NCBI RefSeq assembly: GCF_009846865.1
Contig: NZ_WUWN01000032.1
Location: forward strand, 1 to 32,332
Direction of reading: 5' to 3'
DNA: 32,332 nucleotides
Origin: Puerhibacterium puerhi
GTDB taxonomy: Bacteria; Actinomycetota; Actinomycetes; Actinomycetales; Cellulomonadaceae
Part shown: positions 24,259 through 29,912 of the stretch, piece after piece
How positions within the stretch are numbered: position 1 is the first letter of the stretch
How the letters are laid out: every line of letters starts with the position of its first letter
Made by a program: the position numbers and the translations under genes
The notes under the pieces: generated by a model
Seen by the model: only the letters and a program-made list of their open reading frames with translations
Told to the model about the DNA's origin: nothing
The model's database searches: none

Positions 24259-25584
24259 GTGATCCAGCGCATCGACCTCCGTGGCCAGACCCTCTCCCGC
24301 CGGGAGCTCCTCGCGGTCGTGCCCCGGGCCGAGGTCGGCGTCGACGAGGCGCTCGCGTCCGTCGAGCCGATCGTCACCGACGTGCGCCGGCGCGGCGCGG
24401 CGGCCCTGCGGGACATCGCCGAGCGGTTCGACGGCGTGCGGCCCGGGAGCCTGCGCGTGCCGGCGGCCGCGCTCGCCGACGCGCTCACCGGCCTCGACGC
24501 CCGCGTCCGCGCGGCGCTGGAGGAGGCGATCCGGCGGGTGCGGATGGTGCACGCCGCGCAGGTGCCGCCCGAGCACGCGACGACGCTCGCCGACGGCGCA
24601 GTCGTCCGCCAGCGCTACGTGCCGGTCGAGCGGGTGGGCCTGTACGCGCCCGGCGGCCTGGCGGTCTACCCCTCGTCGGTGATCATGAACGTCGTCGCGG
24701 CGCAGGAGGCCGGCGTGTCGGGCCTGGCCGTCGCCTCGCCGCCGCAGAAGGAGCACGGCGGCCTGCCGCACCCCACGATCCTCGCCGCGTGCGCGCTGCT
24801 CGGGGTCGGCGAGGTCTACGCCGTCGGCGGGGCGCAGGCCGTCGCGATGTTCGCCTACGGCGCCGAGGGCAGCGAGCCGCAGGACGGCGCCGTGCTGTGC
24901 GAGCCGGTCGACGTCATCACCGGGCCGGGCAACGTGTACGTCGCCGCGGCCAAGCGCCTCGTGCGCGGCGTCGTCGGGATCGACGCCGAGGCCGGCCCCA
25001 CGGAGATCGCCGTCCTCGCCGACGCGACGGCCGACCCGGGGCACGTCGCCCTCGACCTCATCAGCCAGGCCGAGCACGACCCCATGGCGGCGTCCGTGCT
25101 GGTCACGCCCTCGGTCGAGCTGGCCTCCGCGGTCGAGGCGCGGCTCGTGGACCTCGCCGACGCGACCAAGCACTCGGCCCGCGTGCTGCAGGCGCTCGGC
25201 GGCCCGCAGTCGGCCATCGTCCTGGTCGAGGACCTCGAGCAGGGGCTGGCGGTGGTCGACGCCTACGGCGCCGAGCACCTCGAGATCCAGACCGCCGACG
25301 CCGCGGCGCTCGCGGACCGGGTCCGCAACGCCGGCGCGATCTTCGTCGGGCCGTGGTCGCCCGTGTCGCTCGGCGACTACATGGCCGGGTCCAACCACGT
25401 GCTGCCCACCGGCGGCACCGCCCGGTACGCCAGCGCGCTGGGCGTGCTGTCGTTCCTCAAGCCGGTGCAGGTCATCGAGTACTCCCGCGACGCGCTCGGC
25501 GAGCTCGCCGACCGCATCGTCGCGCTCGCCGGCGACGAGGACCTGCCGGCGCACGGCGAGGCCGTGCGCGGGCGGTTCCACTAG
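24259..25584 (+). CDS. hisD: Histidinol dehydrogenase HisD
   Basis: Catalyses the last two steps of histidine synthesis, histidinol to histidine with NAD+. The protein has 441 residues. Zinc ligands are visible as Q270, H273, D373 and H432 ([18 protein letters not shown]), and the catalytic pair is E339-H340 in GAEHLEI. The [12 protein letters not shown] and [12 protein letters not shown] motifs are also present, so the enzyme looks intact. The GTG is supported by the TAGACT box. hisC and hisB, which commonly follow hisD in actinobacteria, are not in the window; a P-loop gene lies 17 nt downstream instead. Confidence 0.96.
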   Translation: MIQRIDLRGQTLSRRELLAVVPRAEVGVDEALASVEPIVTDVRRRGAAALRDIAERFDGVRPGSLRVPAAALADALTGLDARVRAALEEAIRRVRMVHAAQVPPEHATTLADGAVVRQRYVPVERVGLYAPGGLAVYPSSVIMNVVAAQEAGVSGLAVASPPQKEHGGLPHPTILAACALLGVGEVYAVGGAQAVAMFAYGAEGSEPQDGAVLCEPVDVITGPGNVYVAAAKRLVRGVVGIDAEAGPTEIAVLADATADPGHVALDLISQAEHDPMAASVLVTPSVELASAVEARLVDLADATKHSARVLQALGGPQSAIVLVEDLEQGLAVVDAYGAEHLEIQTADAAALADRVRNAGAIFVGPWSPVSLGDYMAGSNHVLPTGGTARYASALGVLSFLKPVQVIEYSRDALGELADRIVALAGDEDLPAHGEAVRGRFH

Positions 25585-25601
25585 GACCCGCGGGGCCGGG
25601 C

Positions 25602-26213
25602 GTGGCCGGCGGGCGACGGGACGCCACGGCGTCCGACGGCCACGCGCGGCCCTCCCGGCGTGCCGTCCTGCTGACCGGGATGCCCGGCGCCGGCAAGACG
25701 ACGGCGCTGCGCGAGCTCGCCGCCCGCGGCCATCGCACCGTCGACCTCGACCACGACGGCTACAGCCGGCTGCTGCCGGACCCCGGGACGCCGATCGGCT
25801 GGGCGCAGGAGTGGGACCTCGGCCGCGTGGCCGCCCTGCTCGACGGCCACCTCGTCGGCCGTCCCGGCACGGTGCCGGTCGCCGACGGCGCTTCGGCGGC
25901 GGCCACCCTCTTCGTGGCGGGCACGGTGGTGAACCAGGCCCGCCTGTACCACCGGTTCGCCGCCGTCGTCCTGCTCACCGCGCCGGCCGAGCTGCTGCTC
26001 GCGCGCATCGCGCAGCGCACCGACAACCCCTTCGGCAAGGACGCGCTGGGCCGGGCGACGGTGCTGCACCACGTCGCGACCCTGGAGCCGCGGCTGCGCG
26101 CCGTCGCGTCCGCCGTCGTCGACACCCGCGCCCCCGTGGCGCAGGTCGCGGACGCCCTCGAGCGGATCGCGCGCGCCGACCCGCCCGCGGGGCACCCGGC
26201 GCCGTCAGAATAG
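25602..26213 (+). CDS. P-loop ATPase or small-molecule kinase of unknown substrate
   Basis: Protein of 203 residues with Walker A at G26-M-P-G-A-G-K32-T-T, in the sequence style of shikimate or adenylate kinase-like P-loop proteins. It continues with VDLDHDGYSRLL, a possible acceptor-site acid region, and RIAQRTDNPFGKD, a possible lid with arginine and lysine. The start is the GTG at 25602, 17 nt after hisD, with only a weak ribosome-binding site, so co-transcription with hisD is likely. Related genes are usually annotated as AAA family ATPases. No substrate is suggested by the sequence. It could also be a nucleotide kinase. Confidence 0.75.
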   Translation: MAGGRRDATASDGHARPSRRAVLLTGMPGAGKTTALRELAARGHRTVDLDHDGYSRLLPDPGTPIGWAQEWDLGRVAALLDGHLVGRPGTVPVADGASAAATLFVAGTVVNQARLYHRFAAVVLLTAPAELLLARIAQRTDNPFGKDALGRATVLHHVATLEPRLRAVASAVVDTRAPVAQVADALERIARADPPAGHPAPSE

Positions 26214-26227
26214 TGTGCCAAGCGCCG

Positions 26228-26272
26228 GTGCCTCCGGGTCCAGTGCCTCCGGGTCCAGTGCCTCCGGGTCCG
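26228..26272. repeat. 15-bp tandem repeat between convergent genes
   Basis: Three copies of GTGCCTCCGGGTCCA (26228-26242, 26243-26257, and 26258-26272 with one terminal base changed) lie in the 81-nt gap between the P-loop gene and the first glycosyltransferase. No hairpin terminator was recognised in this gap. Confidence 0.9.
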
Positions 26273-26294
26273 GCGCGGCGGCGCCGACGCCGCC

Positions 26295-27197
26295 TCAGCC
26301 CTGGCCGACGACCCGCAGGTCGCGCTCGACGGCCTCGGGCAGCCGCCGCCGACGGCGCAGCGCCGAGACCGCCTGCCGGGCCGTCGGAAGGGCCGCGGCA
26401 AGGTCTGCGGTGCCGCCGGCCCGCAGCGAGGCGCGCAGGCGGGCGCCGACGACCCGCCAGGGGCGCAGGAGCAGGGCGCTGGTGAGGGTCGAGCGGGCGA
26501 CGGCGCGACGGCGGGCGTCGGGGGAGTGGCGCGACGTCGCCGGGTGGTGGTGGGCCACGAGGTGGTCGGCGTAGACGACGGCGCGGCCGAGGGCGGCAAG
26601 CCGCAGCGTCAGGGGCTCCTCCTCGCCCGGGAACGGCACGGCCGGGTCGAACCCGCCGGCGGCGAGGAAGTCGGTGCGCCGCACCACGGCACCGCACGCG
26701 ACGAAGCCGAGCAGCCGCGGGCCGGGCAGCTCACCCTGCTCCAGGGGCGAGTCGCGCAGCACGGCCATGAAGGAGTCCTCGCGTTCCTGCGGCCCGACCA
26801 GGATGCGTGCCTGCACGACCGCCACCCGCGGGTTCGCTTCGAGGAGGTCGGCGGCAGCGGCCAGCGCGCCGGGCGCCCACCACGAGTCGTCGTCGGCGAA
26901 CGCGACGTACGGCGTCGCCGCCTCGCGGACGCCCACGTTGCGCGCGACGGCGCCGACGTTCTCCCGCAGCCGCACGACGCGGGCGTCGGGGCGCACGCGC
27001 CGCACCACCTCGGGGCTGCCGTCCGCCGAGGCGTTGTCGACGAATACCACCGGCGCGCGGTGGCGCAGCATGCTCGCGGCCAGGTCGTCGCGCCGGTCGC
27101 GGCTCATCACCACCACCGACACGCGGGGGTCCTCCACCTCGGGGGCGGCGGTGTCCTGCCGGGCGGTGTCCTGCGGGGCGGTGTCCTGCTGGGTCAC
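26295..27197 (-). CDS. Family 2 glycosyltransferase (downstream of the pair)
   Basis: GT-A fold glycosyltransferase of 300 residues, probably cytoplasmic or membrane-associated. It has VSVVVMSRDRR at the start of the fold, VVFVDNASADGSPE for nucleotide-sugar binding, and D102-D-D104 in AFADDDSWW as the metal-binding DXD. GEEEPLTLRLAALG follows in the acceptor region, and a basic C-terminal tail ends the protein. The start is GTG 27197, with GGGAGG 5 nt upstream inside the end of the neighbouring gene. A longer open frame upstream on this strand is antisense to the aldehyde dehydrogenase and is not part of the gene. The N-terminus has a QDTA repeat. It is a paralogue of the next gene and follows it by 11 nt. 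Confidence 0.88.
   Translation of the reverse strand: MTQQDTAPQDTARQDTAAPEVEDPRVSVVVMSRDRRDDLAASMLRHRAPVVFVDNASADGSPEVVRRVRPDARVVRLRENVGAVARNVGVREAATPYVAFADDDSWWAPGALAAAADLLEANPRVAVVQARILVGPQEREDSFMAVLRDSPLEQGELPGPRLLGFVACGAVVRRTDFLAAGGFDPAVPFPGEEEPLTLRLAALGRAVVYADHLVAHHHPATSRHSPDARRRAVARSTLTSALLLRPWRVVGARLRASLRAGGTADLAAALPTARQAVSALRRRRRLPEAVERDLRVVGQG
27151..27195 (-). repeat. 15-bp tandem repeat at the 5' end of a glycosyltransferase gene
   Basis: Three imperfect 15-nt units begin GTGTCCTGC on the + strand (27151-27165, 27166-27180, 27181-27195). On the coding strand they give QDTA-type repeats just after the start codon. Confidence 0.8.
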
Positions 27198-27208
27198 GTC
27201 GTCCTCCC

Positions 27209-28252
27209 TCAGATCCCGTACCGGCGTGCGGCCGACCGGCGCTGCGGCTCCTCCAGCGCGCGGAAGCGCGCCTCGACGCGCGGTGGGAGCGTGCGCCGCT
27301 CGCGCAGCACCCACGGCAGGCCGCGGACCGCGTCCAGGACGCCCAGCGCCGCGGCGCGCGTGCGCGGCAGGCCCCGGACCACCGTCCACGTGCGGCGCAG
27401 CGCCGCGGCGACCGGGCGGCGCAACCAGGTGAACCACAGCGTGTTGCGGATGCCCTCCCGCGCCCGGGACTGGCGGTCGCGCACCAGGGAGGCGGCGTGG
27501 TGGACGGTGAGGTCCTCGAGGTAGCACAGCTCCCACCCGGCGGTGGCGAGGTCGGCGGCGAGCAGCTCCTCCTCGCCCCCGAGCCACAGCCGGTGGGAGA
27601 ACCCGCCGACCTCGCGGAAGGCCCTGACGCGCACGGCGGAGGCGCCGGCCAGGAAGCTGCCGAGCGCAGGCCCGGGCAGCGGGACGCTCGGGCGCACGGG
27701 GGAGTCGCGCAGCTCCCGCACGATCGGGTCCTCCGTCCCGGCCGGCTCGACGACGATGCGGGCCGTGACGACCGCCAGGCGCGGGTGGGCGTCCAGGGCG
27801 TCGGCCACGCGGCGCAGCGAGCCCGGGTCCCACCAGGTGTCGTCGTCGCAGAACGCGACGTACGGCGTGCCGCGCCGCGCGACGTGCTCCACGCCGACGT
27901 TGCGGCCGACCGCGCCGAGGTTCGCGCGCGGCTCGAGGACCTCCACGTCGGGGTGCGCGGCGCGCACGGCCGCCGCGGTCCCGTCGCCGGACCCGTTGTC
28001 CACCACGACGACGTGCGGGCGCTCCGGCAGGGCCGCGAGCCTGTCGAGCGTGCGCAGCAGCTCGACGCGCCGGTCGCGGGTGATGATCACGACGGCGATG
28101 CGGTCGTCCGGGCCGGTCGCGCCCTCGGGCCTCTGGGGCGCGGGCACGGGCGCTGGCGCGGACCGGGGCACAGCGCCGGGCACGGCCTCGGGCACGGCCT
28201 CGGGCACGGTCTCGGGCACGGTCTCGGGCGCTGGGGTGCGGGGAGCTGTCAC
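27209..28252 (-). CDS. Family 2 glycosyltransferase (upstream of the pair)
   Basis: Paralogue of the downstream glycosyltransferase, 347 residues from GTG 28252. The fold starts at IAVVIITRDRR, followed by VVVVDNGSGDGT and GAVGRNVGV. The DXD motif is D136-D-D138 in AFCDDDTWW, then GEEELLAADLATAG. The C-terminal part is Arg-rich. The first 45 residues are a Pro/Glu/Ala/Val repeat outside the fold, and the ribosome-binding site (GAGAACGG) is weak. A more distant start at ATG 28405 would overlap the start of the divergent aldehyde dehydrogenase gene and is less likely. The sugar donor and acceptor are unknown. Confidence 0.85.
   Translation of the reverse strand: MTAPRTPAPETVPETVPEAVPEAVPGAVPRSAPAPVPAPQRPEGATGPDDRIAVVIITRDRRVELLRTLDRLAALPERPHVVVVDNGSGDGTAAAVRAAHPDVEVLEPRANLGAVGRNVGVEHVARRGTPYVAFCDDDTWWDPGSLRRVADALDAHPRLAVVTARIVVEPAGTEDPIVRELRDSPVRPSVPLPGPALGSFLAGASAVRVRAFREVGGFSHRLWLGGEEELLAADLATAGWELCYLEDLTVHHAASLVRDRQSRAREGIRNTLWFTWLRRPVAAALRRTWTVVRGLPRTRAAALGVLDAVRGLPWVLRERRTLPPRVEARFRALEEPQRRSAARRYGI
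28178..28225 (-). repeat. 12-bp tandem repeat in a glycosyltransferase gene
   Basis: Four tandem 12-nt units, GGGCACGGCCTC twice then GGGCACGGTCTC twice, encode the ETVP/EAVP repeat at the N-terminus on the minus strand. A single C/T position separates the two pairs, which points to stepwise duplication. Confidence 0.9.
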
Positions 28253-28337
28253 GGTGCCGTTCTCGTGCACGCGCGGCCCGCTCGCAACCGCCGTCCGCCC
28301 GGCCGCGGCCGGCATCGATGGCGAGCGCGCCGTGCGC

Positions 28338-28377
28338 GCGGGAGGCTCGTGCCGCTCCCGCACGGCGTGCGCCGTGC
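28338..28377. repeat. Two short inverted repeats in the divergent intergenic region
   Basis: GCGGGAG (28338-28344) pairs with CTCCCGC (28355-28361), and GCACGGCG (28360-28367) pairs with CGCCGTGC (28370-28377). They lie in the 151-nt gap between the divergent glycosyltransferase and aldehyde dehydrogenase genes. No -10 box was convincing there. They may be part of a 5' leader or operator. Confidence 0.5.
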
Positions 28378-28403
28378 GCCCTGGCGTCGAGGAGGCCTGC
28401 CCC

Positions 28404-29819
28404 ATGACCACGACCGCTGACCGCCCCGCACCCCGCACCGCGGCGCCCGCGCGAACCCTCGAGCGGCCCGACCCCGTCACCGGCGGGCGCGGCCGCGCCG
28501 TCGAGTGCGCCGACGCCGCGCAGGTCGACGCGGCCGTGCGCGCCGCCCGCGCGGCGTACCCCGGCTGGCGGGCGACCGCGCCCGCCGCGCGCGCCGGGAT
28601 GCTCCGCGAGGCGGCGGCGGCCGTGCGGGCGGCGGCTGACGAGCTGGGCGCGCTGCTGTGCGCCACCACGGGGCGTCTGCTGGGCGAGTCGCGCGACTCT
28701 GCTGCCGTCGCCGCCGACCTGCTCGAGGAGGCGGCCGTGACCGGCCTGGGCCGCGCCGGGCGGGTGCTGGCCGGCGACCCGACGGCCGTCGACGTGGTGC
28801 GCCGCGAGCCCCGTGGCGTGGTCGCCGTCATCACGCCGTGGAACGACCCGTACCCGGCCGCCGCCGGCCTGCTCGCCGCCGCGCTGGTGACCGGCAACAC
28901 CGTGGTGCACAAGCCGTCCGAGCGCAGCGACGCGCCCGGCGTGCGCCTGGCCGAGCTCGTCGCCGGAGCGCTGCCCGACGGTGTGCTGGAGGTGGTCAGC
29001 GGCGACGGCACCACGGGCCAGGCGCTCGTGGAGCACGACGACGTCGCGCTGGTCGCCCACGTCGGCTCGACGGCGGCCGGGCGGCGCATCGCCGCCGCCG
29101 TCGGGGCGCGGGGCGCCCGCGCCCTGCTCGAGAACGGTGGCAAGGACCCGATCGTCGTGGACGCCGGGGTCGACCCTGCCGAGGCGGCCGCGCAGATCGC
29201 GACGGGCGCGTTCACCAACGCCGGCCAGCTGTGCACCGCGGTCGAGCGGGTCTACGTGGTGGAGGAGGTCGCCGACGCGCTCGTCGCCGAGCTGGCGCGT
29301 CGGGCCGAGGCGCTCGTGGTGGGCGACCCCGCCGACCCGGCGACGACGATGGGGCCGCTGGTCGACGACGACCAGCTCGCCGTCGTCGCGGCGCACGTGA
29401 GCGCCGCCGTCGAGGCCGGGGCGCAGGTCGTGACCGGCGGGCACCGGGTCGAGCGGGCGGGCAGCTTCTACGCGCCCACGGTGCTCGACCGCTGCCCGGA
29501 CGACGTCGCCCTGCTGCGCGAGGAGACCTTCGGACCCGTGGCGCCGGTCGTGCGGGTGGCCGACTTCGACGAGGCGCTGCGCCGCGCGTCCGCCTCGGCG
29601 TACGGGCTCGCGGCGACGGTGCTCACGCCGCGGCTCGACCACGCGCTGCGCGCGGCCGACGTGCTCGACGTGGGCACCGTGAAGGTCAACGCCGTCTTCG
29701 GCGGCGCGCCGGGCGGCTCGGCCGACCCGCGGCGCGGCAGCGGCGGCGGTGCCGGCTACGGGCCCGACCTGCTGGACGAGATGACGGTGCGAAAGGCGGT
29801 GCACCTCGAGGGGCTCTGA
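28404..29819 (+). CDS. NAD(P)-dependent aldehyde dehydrogenase family protein
   Basis: Oxidises an aldehyde to a carboxylate with NAD(P)+. The protein has 471 residues, the usual length. The catalytic residues are E243 (LENGGKDP) and C277 (NAGQLCTAVERV). The cofactor region has VVAVITPWNDPYPAA and VHKPSERSDAPG, and the C-terminal part has EETFGPVAPVVRV and YGLAATVLTP. GAGGAGG (28389-28395) with 8-nt spacing fixes the ATG. The gene diverges from the glycosyltransferase pair and ends at a large palindrome. The substrate is not indicated. Confidence 0.93.
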   Translation: MTTTADRPAPRTAAPARTLERPDPVTGGRGRAVECADAAQVDAAVRAARAAYPGWRATAPAARAGMLREAAAAVRAAADELGALLCATTGRLLGESRDSAAVAADLLEEAAVTGLGRAGRVLAGDPTAVDVVRREPRGVVAVITPWNDPYPAAAGLLAAALVTGNTVVHKPSERSDAPGVRLAELVAGALPDGVLEVVSGDGTTGQALVEHDDVALVAHVGSTAAGRRIAAAVGARGARALLENGGKDPIVVDAGVDPAEAAAQIATGAFTNAGQLCTAVERVYVVEEVADALVAELARRAEALVVGDPADPATTMGPLVDDDQLAVVAAHVSAAVEAGAQVVTGGHRVERAGSFYAPTVLDRCPDDVALLREETFGPVAPVVRVADFDEALRRASASAYGLAATVLTPRLDHALRAADVLDVGTVKVNAVFGGAPGGSADPRRGSGGGAGYGPDLLDEMTVRKAVHLEGL

Positions 29820-29837
29820 CCGGCTGCTTCTAGCCGG

Positions 29838-29887
29838 GCCCCGGCCACCACCGCTCCGCCGCGCGGCGGAGCGGTGGTGGCCGGGGC
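29838..29887. terminator. Bidirectional terminator: 50-bp perfect palindrome
   Basis: Every base from 29838 to 29862 pairs with 29863 to 29887, a 25-bp perfect inverted repeat. It is placed between the convergent aldehyde dehydrogenase and recQ genes. It would form a hairpin in transcripts from either strand, with a loop of about 4 nt. Confidence 0.8.
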
Positions 29888-29909
29888 GTCGGTCGACGAC
29901 GCCCCGGCC
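29879..29909. repeat. Second inverted repeat overlapping the terminator palindrome
   Basis: Arms 29879-29890 and 29898-29909 are 12-bp exact inverted repeats with a 7-nt loop. The left arm shares nine bases with the right half of the large palindrome, so the two hairpins cannot both form fully. Confidence 0.75.
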
Positions 29910-29912
29910 GGC

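Noticed and set aside
26228-26272. Possible CRISPR array or attachment site from the tandem repeats
   Set aside because: The copies are directly adjacent without spacers and are only 15 nt long; no cas gene, integrase or tRNA is nearby.
27198-29804. Upstream extension of the first glycosyltransferase frame on the minus strand
   Set aside because: It runs antisense through the second glycosyltransferase's other frame and the aldehyde dehydrogenase. A good ribosome-binding site at 27198-27210 places the real start at GTG 27197.
26214-29820. Transposon or genomic island borders around the glycosyltransferase and aldehyde dehydrogenase block
   Set aside because: No transposase, integrase, flanking direct repeats or visible GC drop; kept only as a synteny question.
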